Assembly: GCA_963082975.1 (NCBI GenBank)
Contig: OY720347.1
Location: forward strand, 28,723,398 to 28,787,397
DNA length: 64,000 nucleotides
Source: Labia minor
Lineage: Eukaryota > Arthropoda > Insecta > Dermaptera > Spongiphoridae
Direction of reading: 5' to 3'
Shown here: positions 1 to 11,600 of the stretch, one piece after another
How positions within the stretch are numbered: position 1 is the stretch's first letter
Layout of the letters: each line of letters starts with the position of its first letter
Position numbers and translations under genes: made by a program
Notes under the pieces: generated by a model
The model's database searches: none
The model's input: only the letters and a program-made list of their open reading frames with translations
What the model was told of the DNA's origin: nothing

Positions 1-216
1 ACATATTCTTATATGTTCTATATTATTAATTTGAACCTTTATCACAATATCTATTTTGATTTAAAGTGTATAAATTATATTTAAATTTTATATTTTTTTT
101 AATTTATAAATATATCAATAAATTGTAAATGTGTTCAAATGCATGCAGAGAGAGATATCTTAATAAATAAAATTATTAATCTATTAATTAAAATTAAATT
201 TTCTGTTTCTTAGGAC

Positions 217-438
217 ATGTTTTTAATTTATGTTAAAACATTAAATGGAAAATTATTAACTATCGAGGCTGATCCTCTGGATACAGTATATCAGTTAAAA
301 GAACAAATAAATAGAGAAATTCATCTATCTCCTTGTTTTCAAAAAATTAACTACGCTGGAAGAAGATTGAATAATGAAAATAATACTTTGACTCAATATA
401 ATATAGTAAAAGAATCTACACTTATTCTTGTTAGATAA
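217..438 (+). CDS. Divergent ubiquitin-like domain protein or exon
   Basis: The 73-codon frame opens with a ubiquitin-like first strand (YVKTLNGKLLTIEADPLDT), has an LKEQIN helix and a YAGRRLNNENNTLTQYN segment, and ends KESTLILVR before TAA. These match the ubiquitin fold along nearly its whole length, with one extra residue near the start. The C-terminal tail with the di-glycine is absent, so the product as written could not be conjugated like ubiquitin or NEDD8. A pyrimidine-rich stretch ending in AG sits just before the ATG (205-213), so this may be the second exon of a gene starting left of the window or in an untranslated exon. Family members with this shape include ubiquitin-like domains of larger proteins and degenerate ubiquitin copies. 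There are no internal stops. Whether it is expressed is unknown. Confidence 0.5.
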   Translation: MFLIYVKTLNGKLLTIEADPLDTVYQLKEQINREIHLSPCFQKINYAGRRLNNENNTLTQYNIVKESTLILVR

Positions 439-845
439 AATTAATTAAAATTTGATCTAATGATAAATAATAAACCGAAGAAATATATTTTTATAAAGTT
501 ATTTTATTAATTCTAAATCTTTAGCTAGCCAAGATATCTATTAGTCATGACACCTTACATACTTCCTTCAGTATTGAGATTCCTGTCAAAATGAATAAAA
601 ATAAACCTAAAATTGCAAATAATAAATTATTTTTTAATATGGTAAATTAATTAACATATTTACTTATTTTCTCTAATAATCATATTTTGCTCTAAATTTT
701 CCTTTACTAGAGTAAAATAATTTATAATAATTAGTCTCATAAGACATTTCACCTAAAATTCGATTATAATAGTAACTTATTTGTGGTACTTCGTCTTACA
801 CAAAACAAAGAACACAAAAAAACTAAAAACTCAATAGTAAAAGGT
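439..845. other. A+T-rich spacer, nothing recognised
   Basis: No open frame, repeat end or RNA gene is visible between the ubiquitin-like frame and the first LINE remnant. Confidence 0.5.
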
Positions 846-1010
846 ATACGTCTCCCAGAATCATAGACCATGCCCCAAAACCATATAACACAACTGGCAA
901 AATAATTGTTTTATATATATTAATTTTGATTCCATTTGATAATAATTCTGACGAAATAAGTCCCTTTACTGCATGATAATAGGCGTTCCCCGAGTTCTAC
1001 CTCGATTTAG
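846..1010 (-). repeat. LINE fragment (reverse-transcriptase C-terminal region), decayed
   Basis: On the minus strand this matches the same segment as the better-preserved copies at 1739-1925 and 44945-45135, including the stretch corresponding to KIYKTII and the following WSMT. It is short, carries substitutions and has lost the rest of the element. Confidence 0.5.
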
Positions 1011-1177
1011 AATTGAGAATTCCTTATTTTATTAGATTTCAATTTTTTGAACTTTAAAATTTTTAATCAAATGAATATTATATAAAGAATGTCTCACTTT
1101 TCTTTTAAACTCATACAAATCTCTTTATAAAAACAAACTATAATTAACTGATCATAACTCAACCTTAAAGTATAGTA

Positions 1178-1245
1178 TATACCAGCTGCTCAGAGCGCCC
1201 TCGGCGCTCTTCACATCTAGACGGGGGCTCCGCCCCCTGTCCTCT
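1178..1245 (-). repeat. Helitron-like 3' terminal hairpin module
   Basis: On the minus strand there is GGGGGCGGAGCCCCC, then AGCGCCGAGGGCGCT, then a few bases and CAGCTGG-T. A GC-rich hairpin a few bases before CTRR and insertion before a T are the hallmarks of Helitron 3' ends. The same module is at 13981-14052 and 25206-25275, joined each time to the LINE tail. Confidence 0.45.
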
Positions 1246-2110
1246 CGAGTGATACATAGTATTTGGTTAAAAGTCTGTATGTAAAAGGTTTTCATCCATT
1301 TTGTTTCAATCAGTATCTTACATAAAACAATCATTTTTTTGTGTTCTTGTATATGTTCTATCTATCTATCTATCTACCTCTGGGCTCTGGCTCTACGTTA
1401 CACGAAAGTTCTTGGCATCAACAACCACATTTCTCCAAGTGGCCCTATCCTGAGCTATAACCATCTAACTCCTACCCTTTCCCATCTCTCTCACGTCCCT
1501 TCCTACATTGTCCACCCACAGCATCCTTGGTCTTCCAAACGGGCGTTTTCCAATCGATCTCTCGATCTCCCCACCAATATATTTTTCCTCTCCCATTCTA
1601 GCCACGTGCCCTGCCTATCGCAGCCTTCTCGATTTTATAACCCTAACTATTTCTGGAGATGCATAGAGGTCATGCAATTCCTCGTTATGCAGTCTCCGTC
1701 ATTCCCCGGTGTCCTCATCTTTCTTTGGACATAAATGCTGGGAAGAATCCTATTCTCAATACTCTGATCCTACTCTCATCTCCCAGGGTCATAGACCATG
1801 CCTCACACTCATATAATACACCAGGTAAAATAATTGTTTTATATATTTTAATTTTTATCCCCTTTGATAATAATTTTGATGAGATAACCCCCTTTTCTGC
1901 ATATTAACAGGCGGTTCCCGATTGCAACCTCGATTTAAATTTTTCTCAAATATTATTATCCTTCGTGGTTACATTAAATTTTTTTACATATTCAAATTCT
2001 ACATTTTGTATATTAAGATTTTGTATGTTAATACTGTTCCTCTCTGATACTAAATATTTTGTCTCTCTCTCTTATCACTATTAATTTCAAACCCCATCTC
2101 TTCTGCCTCG
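1178..2110 (-). mobile_element. LINE 3' end, minus strand, with GC-rich double-hairpin terminus
   Basis: Read on the minus strand, the block contains the C-terminal part of a non-LTR retrotransposon reverse transcriptase: IKIYKTIILPGVLYE, then [10 protein letters not shown], and further on GKRPFGRPRM with WVDNVGRD, a classic tail of LINE polyproteins. Stops and frameshifts interrupt it. After a TAGA microsatellite it runs into about 110 bases ending at 1178 with two GC-rich palindromes, then CTGG followed by T. The copy at 25204-25876 is nearly identical but is cut shorter on its 5' side. The LINE clade cannot be fixed from this tail alone. Confidence 0.7.
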
Positions 2111-2419
2111 ATTAATTATTTTAGACCACTTTAAATGTTATTAAATTATTAAAAATAAAAAACAAAACAAAAAGTAAACAATACAAATATAAAAAAAATA
2201 TAAAGAAATTAGAATAATACTAAATTAATATAAAAATAATATTAAAAAATATATATTAAAATCTTACGTGAAAATTCAATTATGAGATCAAATTTTCTTA
2301 ATTGAAATTTTTTATTCATATAATTTAAAAATTAATAGAATTAAATTAAATTATGTGAATGTTTTCAAAGTTTAAAAGGCCAATAAGATCAATTGAGATA
2401 TTATAAATATCAATATATA

Positions 2420-3247
2420 TATAAAAAGCTTTTTATCTGCACATTGCTCGGGAATTTAAAATTTTTTCCATATCTTCGCGTTTCTTGATCCAAAAGTGAC
2501 TTTAGAATTTTTCATGTCTATAAATAAGGCTATAAATTTTATTAACCACAAAAATTAATTTTTAAAAATTTGATATAAATATGTTGTCATTCAGCAGCCC
2601 AAAGAATACAAAAAAAAGAATGTTTATAATATTTATATTTTTATTTTTATTTTTCTAATATTTACAATATTTCAATTAATCATATTGGCTTTTTTAACTT
2701 ATTTAACACACTGAAAAGATTAACATTATGACTACATTTTCTCTTTAAATTTTTAAGATTATATATACATGTTGTGATCCAAAGAATATGTGGCGGACAT
2801 GTGTATAGGTAAGGTGGAAGTCGAATGTTAGGAAAAGGCTAGTAATAAAAGCCGTTGAGTCGGAGTCATAACTCATTTTATTGTTCGCACCGTTTACAAT
2901 ATATATACCATGTCCCCATCATGTTGTTGCCGTCCTGGGCTGGCGCACGTTGGCGCGGCGCCATCTACTTGTGGTGTGCGGCACCACAAATACAATAAAA
3001 GGAAAGTCTACATATCAAATTTTAAAAAAATAATTTCTGTGGTTATTGATTAGATATTAATAAAGTTGATAGCCTATGTTCTCTTCAAATAGAGATATTC
3101 AAGAATATTATGATGTCTATATGGACAGACAGCCACATGAAAAATTCTAAAGTCACTTTTGGATTCTAGAGATCATGAAACGCGAAGATATGCAAAAAAT
3201 TTTAAATTCTGAGCAATGTACACACAAAAACCTTTTTTATATATATA
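2420..3247. repeat. Inverted repeat pair flanking a solo LTR
   Basis: The arm at about 2420-2533 reappears inverted at about 3133-3247, sharing the ATATCTTCGCGTTTC motif, the AAAAGTGACTTTAGAATTTT motif and the TTTTATCTGCACATTGCTC-like outer end. A third, short copy of the outer end lies at 15624-15670. The solo LTR at 2789-2988 lies between the arms. Confidence 0.6.
2789..2988 (+). mobile_element. Probable solo LTR (200 bp)
   Basis: The segment begins TGTGG and ends CCACA (TG...CA with a short inverted repeat) and is flanked on both sides by AATA, a possible 4-bp target duplication. It is far richer in G+C than its surroundings and contains AATAAA-like and TATA-like motifs as expected of an LTR. 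No internal retrotransposon genes adjoin it, so it would be a solo LTR left by recombination. The retrotransposon family is not identified. Confidence 0.5.
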
Positions 3248-3416
3248 TATAGATATAAGAAGATATATATTGGGAAGGAAAGAGATGGGGGGTTTTGAGA
3301 AGAAAAGAAAAAATAAATATTTTTGTGGTGAGAGGTTTTTTGGTGAGATTTGATTATAGTGATTTTTTTAATTTTTGATATTTCCTCCTCAGGCCGTTTG
3401 TATATATTGTTGCCTA

Positions 3417-3837
3417 CGAGGGTCATTCAACGAGTACTTAGCCTCACCGTCCGATGGCGCTGCTATCACAAAAGAGTTTTACAATCATGTATTACATTCT
3501 TTTACTAGCCTACTGTCAATGTTTCAGTCAATTCCCTTCACTAGTTTTGTTTTGACAGCCTTTAGAAGCGAGCGTGTCGATCAGTTGTACAAAAATGGAA
3601 AAAGAACAATTCGACCCAAATTTATTCCCGGCGAGTGACTTTTTAGGTTTGGAAACAAAAAGTAATCACAGGGGGGCAAATCTGGAGAATAAGGTGGATG
3701 AGGCAGCAATTCGTAGCTCAATTCGACCAATTTAGCCATGACTGTCAAAAAAAACTAGTGAAGGGAATTGACTGAAACTCTTTTGTGATAGCAGCATCAT
3801 CGGACGGTGAGGCTAAGTACTTGTTGAATGACCCTCG
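3417..3837. mobile_element. Mariner-like miniature element with ~63-bp terminal inverted repeats
   Basis: The ends are near-perfect inverted copies over about 63 bases (CGAGGGTCATTCAACGAGTA at the left, its complement at the right) and are flanked by TA on each side, the mariner target duplication. Inside, the minus strand still spells HPPYSPDLPP, the catalytic-core motif of mariner transposases, and no complete frame remains. It is an internally deleted, non-autonomous copy. Confidence 0.75.
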
Positions 3838-4434
3838 TATATAGATTGTTCTTGGACCGTGATGTCCTAAGACTTGAGGTTAGCGTTCCGACGAATTCCT
3901 GGTGGTCGAGGAATTTTTAAAATAAAATGTATAGATATATATACGGGTATATATAATTTAATAAAATAACTTAATTAAATGTAAATATTTTTCAATTATA
4001 AATAGTTTTATTAATGTATTTAAGTTCCCCATTTATTTAAATTAATATAAAGTACAGACAGGTTTTGTGGGCAGGGTACAAATAATATCCTAAAATCAAC
4101 CCAAAATCTCGGACCCAAAGAGGGCTTTATTTTATTTTATTTTATTTAGTTATTTATTTATTAAATGATAAAAAATATGATTTTATTTAGCAAGAATATT
4201 TCATTTATATGCGATTTAATATAAGATTATAAAATATTTATAGTAAATTTAAATTAAAACTTTTTTACTAATATTTAATTTACTATAATTAGAATTAGTA
4301 TTCTCTCTATAGGATCTAGATTTTAAATTATCAAATTTCAATATAAATTTAATTATATAATATCTATAAAATCAGTTTATGTGATTTTTAAATTAATTCT
4401 GAATTGAAAGAATATACTCTAGCCCAGGGGTCGC

Positions 4435-4584
4435 CAAACTTTTTTGATCATCGAGCCCTATATAATTTTTCGCAAATCTCCATCGACTCCATAAGATAAT
4501 TTTTAGGCAATTAAAATAACTTCTACTGTTGTTAAATAGACCCCTAGAGGGTCTACTATATATAGACAACTTTAGCGACCCCTG
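4435..4584. mobile_element. hAT-type MITE (150 bp)
   Basis: It starts CAGGGGTCGCCAAACTT and ends in the inverted counterpart AACTTTAGCGACCCCTG, flanked by CTCTAGCC and CTCTAGCA, an 8-bp duplication with one mismatch. The CAGGGGT ends and 8-bp duplication are typical of the hAT superfamily. There is no coding capacity. Confidence 0.75.
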
Positions 4585-5089
4585 CTCTAGCATCTTATAT
4601 ATTAATTTAATTAATTTTAATTAGAAGTCGTTTAAGTAATAAAAAGTTAATTCTTAATTATTCAATTTAAATTTATCTTTTTTCACCTTATATAAAAAGA
4701 ATTTTAATTTCAATTATCTTAAATCTATTCGCACTTCTCGGTATCCTTTTTTCAAATGCTGGTATTGTGTAAATGAAGGGTGTCAAACTCATAGGTACAC
4801 TTGGGCCAAACAAACAAGGCTTATCTTTGGGCGGACAGCAAAAAAAATCAATATTCATAGAAATTCTGATCGCGAAAAACATTTTACCTTTTTTAAAAAA
4901 AAGTCGAAAGTCTATTTTAAAATTTTTAAGTAAAAATAAAAAATTATGCGATATTTCTATATTATTCAAGGGTTGCTAGATATCGAAACTTCGAGATATA
5001 AGTATGGTTTCATTAAATTTGACATTTTGTAAGTTAAACAACAGTAAAAATCTTAGTGAATTATAGACTGTCTATTAACCTCTGTTGTT

Positions 5090-5400
5090 GTAACAATCGA
5101 TGCCTTAAGAAAAATGATACATATGGTTAATCATATAACATACCGTGAGATTCAAGCATCCACGAGCATTGATATAATACATATAGATTTTGAAAGAACA
5201 TTCAAATGTGAAAAAGATGTTTGAAAAAACAATTTGACCGGAGCTCAAAAAAGGCTCTTGTCAAATGAAGCATAGAAATGTTTAAGAAATTCAACCGTGG
5301 ATCCAGCAATTTTAAAACATGGACGATTTGGAAAAGATTATATTTGGATTCCCCCCCCCCCCCAAGTGTACAAGATCACAAGGAAATATTAAAAACAATA
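5090..5400 (+). pseudogene. Decayed mariner transposase fragment
   Basis: The plus strand encodes, across stops and shifts, ITYREIQAS..., then LTGAQKRLLSNEA followed by KCLRNS and a KDYIW segment. These match the second helix-turn-helix, the linker (LT-AQK-R) and the region around the first catalytic aspartate of mariner transposases. No terminal repeats were found. A run of 13 C interrupts it at 5351-5363. Confidence 0.5.
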
Positions 5401-6017
5401 ACTAAAACAAAGTCACTAAAAAATTTAATTTGTTCCCTAATATGCTATTTATTTCTTTGTACACAAATTTCATATCTATTATTAGCATTTTTAATAAAGG
5501 TTTAGGAAAATTTTTCTCAGAAATTTATAAGAACAAACTGGAAAATTAATAATTAGTAACTATCTTCTTTTATGTTTCTGTTGGAAATATAATCCCATTT
5601 TTAATTCGATGTCCATAAAATTCAACATTTTTCTTAATACTTACAATTAGATATTTTTGAAAGTTATTCGACTTGCGGATGTTTACTGCTGACAGGAAAT
5701 AGTCCATATAAGGTTCCGTTCTCTAAATTAAGGTTTAGATGATAATAAGGATTTTTTTCTATATAAGAATTTAATATTTTATTATTTATTAGTTATGTGT
5801 TATTACAAATAAAGTACATTTTTTTTATTATATAGTTAAATTGAAGCTGAAATTTTTTTAGAAGAAAATATTAAAATGTGAAAAATATATATTTTTGTGA
5901 TAAGAACAATATATTTAGTAATTAATTTTAAGTCATTTTCAAGATAAATACATAGGTATTTTATATTTATGCGTTTTCTTTGGTCCCTTGTAACATATGC
6001 ATTATTGATCAATTAAA

Positions 6018-6060
<43 letters not shown>

Positions 6061-8436
6061 TTTCATTTGATTCAAATTTATGCTAATGTTACAATACCAT
6101 TATCTTTAAGCTTTTGGAATCACAGTTTAATATTTAAGATTTAATATTAATTTATGAGATTTTTTCCTCAAATTTAAAAGTAGAAAAGTCAAAACTATAT
6201 TATTATACATAAAAACTTAATTAAATATTAATGAAAAATTAACTGGTTTATAATTATTTAAAAATGCTAATTGTTAAATTTTGAATTTTTTAAAACACGT
6301 AATTTTGTTGACTTAGATTATAATCATGTTCTCAAATATCAAATAATAAATTTATAAAATATAGAAAATTTGTATAATTAACTTATTTAAATAAAATGGA
6401 AATTACAAAAAAATTAAAAACGAAATCTTATTTTGAAAATAAATTTTATTTTAAATTGAAAAATTTTTTTATCATCAAAATTAATATAATCAACACTGGA
6501 TGTTATTTAAAGAACAAGATTAATCAATTTTGGTTTTAAACATTTTTAACATAAGTTAAAATAATATATATCTATATATATATATATTTAATTAACATAT
6601 AATAAAAATATTTATATAATTTATTTAAATTTTTCCTATATTTTATCAAATAATATAAGAAGCGCATTTAATGTTTCGAGCAAAATTATTTGTATGTATT
6701 AAATTTCTTTTTCTTTTAATTTTAATATAAAATTATCAATACTGTATATCAAATATATCAGGTCTCAATATTATTGAGTTTGTCTTTCGGATTTAAAATA
6801 GGATTGTAATCTATATATACCTCTAGTATAATTAATCAATATAATTAGTGATATTATATATTTTTGACTTATAAAATAATATTTTTAATCTAATCTAGAA
6901 TTCAGACTTTAAGATAAGAACAAACTTATTAATAATTTTAAATTGATTAAAAAAAATAAAGTTTTTTTTAAATCTTTACACAAATTTATGTAATGCCGTT
7001 ATCTAGTGACTCTGTATTAACATTGTTGGCAGTATTTTGGTTCGATAAAAAGAGATTAGTTTTTGAAAAAATTGACTTTTAAAAATATATCAAATTGATT
7101 ATGAAAATGATTACATCATTTTTTATTTATATATTATTTAGCTTACTTATTTCTTTCAAAATTAAAATTAAAAATAAATATTTATTCGTAAATACACACT
7201 TTATACGCTTCTTATTAAAAATATTATTAGTTATCACAAATACTTTTTTTTCCAAAGAAATACTAGAATTAGAATATATGAAAAGACGTAATATCTACAT
7301 CACATCGATTATGAAAATTATCAAACTATAGGGTTTATACAATGCACACGGAGATTTATGTAAAGATATTTCTATGAAGTCATTTATTATTTTAGGAGGA
7401 TAGTTTAAGGATATTATTATAAATATTAATTGGCAGTAAGTTTTGCAAATCTTTATCTCAAGGCAACTTTAGAATTATAGTATCAGCAATTTTTTGTTCA
7501 AAATTGAATTTTTTCAGGTAAAAATTTAAAACGTTCTTTATATTTCGAGTAAACATGAAAGCTCAAAAATTTTTTTAAATATCAGTTGTTTCCTTAAAAT
7601 ATCTATATTAAATTAAAACTTAATCTAAAAACTAGTTATTATATTCATTTTCTTTTTAGTATATGTAAATCTTTTTAACAAATATTTTATATTTCTAAAA
7701 ATTTTATTCCATATTTAGAATTATCTTTTTTCAACGCAAAATTGTGAAAATATTTTAATATAATTTTAATAACTATTAACCATTTTTTTCCAATTATCAA
7801 CCATTTATCACCAATTATAATTTGAATAGTGAATTTTCTACAATTTTGAATCCAATTTTTTTCTAATCAATATTTGTATACGTCTTGATTTTTTGAAGGA
7901 TTACATTTAAATAACGAATTCCTTCTCTCTCCATTTATATATATATATATATTAGTTTTACTATTAGGCCACAAACATATGGTCTGTTCTAAAATTACTT
8001 ATAAATTTCCTCAATTTCATAAAAGGAATCATTATATATATATATACTTCTATTTCAGTTTTAGTTTTCAGTCAATTAAATTTTTAGTTGAAAGTCTGAT
8101 ATTATTATTTTTTCTTTTATAGTTATTGTTTTAATTTTTCAAACATGTTTATTAAGATTAACTAAATGTTATGTTTAATTTAAATTATTTTAATAAAAAA
8201 AATTGTTTTTTCTCTGGTTAATTAACTTATATTTTGCGATTAGTTTCGTTGCTTATTTTATAGAGATTAATTAAATAATTCGAATTAAAAAATTTTCATA
8301 TAATTAGCTTAAGAAATTATTTTGATTTATTAAGAAATAATTTTTTCCCCTAATTTCGTCTTTTAATAGTGTAAAATATTTAAATTTAACTTAAAATAAA
8401 TATATAAGTATAAAATATAAATAAAAATATAATCTT
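5400..8436. other. A+T-rich intergenic DNA, no gene seen
   Basis: Only low-complexity A+T sequence is present, including TA runs at about 6024-6057 and 7937-7954. The short open frames (for example 7095-7331) are rich in I, K, F and L and look like chance frames in A+T-rich DNA. Confidence 0.5.
8326..8331 (-). promoter_or_regulatory. Candidate polyadenylation signal of the Kelch-like gene
   Basis: AATAAA on the minus strand, about 106 bases past the stop codon at 8437-8439. In DNA this A+T-rich the hexamer is also frequent by chance. Confidence 0.3.
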
Positions 8437-8644
8437 TTAACATTTAATATGTAGAACCCGTTCGAGATCAAGACAGTGAAGAACAGCTGCACCAACGGAG
8501 CTTCTTCTCATTAACATAGCACCAACCAGCACCCAACGATTGGTAGTTGGTTCATATCGCTCAATATTGTTAAGAGATGAGCTACCATCATTGCCACCAA
8601 TAGAATATAAATAAGTATCTATAGAAACTACTTCATGAGTTGAC
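8437..8644 (-). CDS. Kelch-like gene, exon 12 (Kelch repeat 6 and stop)
   Basis: Residues 547-615: [20 protein letters not shown], then [13 protein letters not shown] and a short tail ending ERVLHIKC before TAA. This exon has no complete ATG-initiated frame of its own and is easily missed. Its acceptor follows a poly-pyrimidine run. Confidence 0.94.
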
Positions 8645-11600
8645 CTAAAAAAAAATTGAAAAATTAATCCTTTAAACTTTTAAGCCAAAAATTAAATTTT
8701 ATATTATATACACCCTCCATTCCAAAAGAAACCGAACTTTTTAAAAAAACAAAAAACCAATGTACATTTTGGAACAAATCATTTTTATTAATCAATGTAT
8801 TCCCCTTCTGCATCGATGCACAAATTTGCACGCTCCAACAAGTTGTCAAACGACTTCTCCATGTCCTTTATTGGAATGGTCTTTAGGACGTCGGTCGTCG
8901 CCTTCTCAATGGCTTCTATCGATGCGTGCCACTTTCCTTTCATTGCCAAATGCAGTTTAGGGAACAGATAGAAGTGCCAGATCTGGTGAATAGGGCGAAT
9001 GATGCAAAGAAATAACTTGATTTTTGACCAAAAATTCAGTTAGTAGTAGCGAACGATGTGATGGTGCATTATCGTGTGGGACGGCCTGATCTTTTGTCAT
9101 CATCCAGCGTCTCTCTACCCGATTTGAATCGCCCGAGCCACTCGTAAATTTGAATACGGAATAGACAATCATCACCATATGCATTTTGTAGCATTTGGTG
9201 CATTTCAGTAAAAGTTTTACCAAGTTTAGAACAAAAATCAATTCCAGCTCTTTGTTTGAAACTCATTTTCCGACCGATGTACAAAACGCACTGACATTTG
9301 AAACGCAATAACTTTTGTTGTATGCATCCAAATGTCATGAAATTTATACCAGTTGTCAATGAGGGACTGAGCCATCTACGGGTAAAATATTACAACAGAT
9401 GGTATTAGTGGTACTATTTTTTTTAAAAAGTTCGGTTTCTTTTGGAATGGAGGGTGTATTATAAATATTAAATTATAAAATATATTATATATTATAAATA
9501 TTAAATTACAAAATATATTATATATTTTATAATAATAAATTAATTTATATAGGGTGGATTAATAAGTTACCATGAAAATTATTTATTAAAATAATAATAA
9601 TAGATAATTAATTATGTATCTCTTTCAATAAACCCATTTTCATTTAAGATCGAAGGTAAAAATACTTGAAAATTTATAAAAAGATACCTTCTACAGTTCA
9701 TTGAAGCAATCGGTTCCCATGTGTGAGATCTTGGATTAAATCTCTCTCCGCTAGACATACACATAGTGCCATCATTTCCCCCAACACAATATACAAAGCC
9801 GTTTAGTGCAGCCACACCACAACTGCTTCTTCTTGATGTCATTGCAGGTAAGGCTTCCCATTGTCCTGTTCGAGGATCAAGTCGCTCCACACTTGACTGA
9901 TAATTACATGAGTCAAAACCGCCAAGTGCATATATACAATTATCTGTAAAATTATATTATTCATTTAATACTTTTACCAAAGTATCTCTTACATTAATAT
10001 TTTTCAATGTATATTTTTCTATTTTTATAAACAATTCATATTTAAAACTTTTATAATTTGAAGTTTGAATCTATAAAAAATAATCTTGAATAAAAATAAA
10101 TTATTTTAATTATGTAAATGAAAATAAAATATTTCTTGAAACCAATTCAAATTATTCAAAAATTGTATCTATGAACAATTCCGAAAAATAGGGAAACGAA
10201 TTTAACAGATTGAACCAAGCATTGATATATTTATTAAAGTGAATGAATATGATTGCATAAATAACAGGTGAATTCACTGTTTCAAATGAAAAAAATTTAA
10301 TCTTTTTAATATCTAAAAAAATTCTTATATTATTTTATCGAAATAAAATGAATATAAATTGAACATTTTCAGAGATGTTATTATTAATGAGAAGGATGCA
10401 ATTGATGCTGAAAAAAAACTCCAATTTGACAAACAGTGTAGCATTGGAAAATGAGATATTCAATAAAATAACAAACATTCAGAGACCCAACCAATTATAA
10501 GGTAAGAATCCTGGCTAAAATTTATCAAGGGTATATTAATATTATCCTAAATATTTCACGCCACACTAATGTTTGGTATATACATGTGATCTCTCTCTCT
10601 AAGCTTTAAATATAATAGAATAAAGATTTTTTAATGATGTAGTACAAAATTTAAAATTTAATTTATTATGTGCATCAAAATTAGAATTTAAATTTATTTT
10701 TAATAATATTTATATTTTTGATATGAAATTTTGTTTATATAATATAGTAAAATATTTCAACGAGTAGCTACGGTTAAAGTATTAAATTTAAATAATTTAA
10801 ATCGGTTATTATTCATTTATTATTTCAATTTTGATTCTGAGAATCAATTATATATTGTTCTTTAACAAAAGTTAAAATTCCATCCCATTATTATTAGTAT
10901 GTGACAAGGATGGTAAAAATATTTTTAAATTTATATTGATTTACCAAGCGCTGCTAAACGACAATAACGTCGACGTGTATTCATAGCAGGGCAGGAAGTC
11001 CATATTCCAGCAAGAGGGTCAAATCTCTCCACAGAACCCAAGCAAGAGCTTCCATCGTATCCACCGCAAGCGTAAACCAAACCAGCCATACTAGAGACAC
11101 CTATTATCAAAGATTATTAAACCAAAATAAAATCTATCTTTTTATAAAATTAAATTATAAAATTTTCGAACCTAAACAACTGCGTTTCGTGCCCATTGGA
11201 GTAATTGGAGTCCACGAGTTGATCTGAGGGTCATACCGTTCACCAGATGCTAAATCTGCGACTCCATCATAACTAAATAGAAAAAAAATATTTTTTATAT
11301 AATAATATCTTTTCATAAAACAAAAATCTTAATTTCTTGAACTTATTTGTTTTTCTGATATTTCAAATTTAAAAAATTTATAAATTTTGATTGTTGTAAA
11401 TCTATAGGTAGGTGGTACCTTTTCATTTTCTATTTAGTAATAATTAATTTCTGGGAAAGATGATTTAGCAATTCCATTTGAGTAGGCACCTATCACCTAT
11501 TTATTTATCTATTGTTATATTAAGTTTAAACTTATTTATGTAAAATGTTATCTATTGACTATATTTATATTAGAAGTATATACAAATAAGTTTCCGCCGA

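Noticed and set aside
1339-1907. 131-codon frame also present at 25361-25756
   Set aside because: It is the antisense of a LINE reverse-transcriptase tail; similarity between the copies reflects the transposon.
4743-4980. Possible hAT-like remnant starting GGGTGTCAAACTCATAGG, or an ORF pair
   Set aside because: No inverted end or duplication was found and the frames on both strands are short and unlike known proteins.
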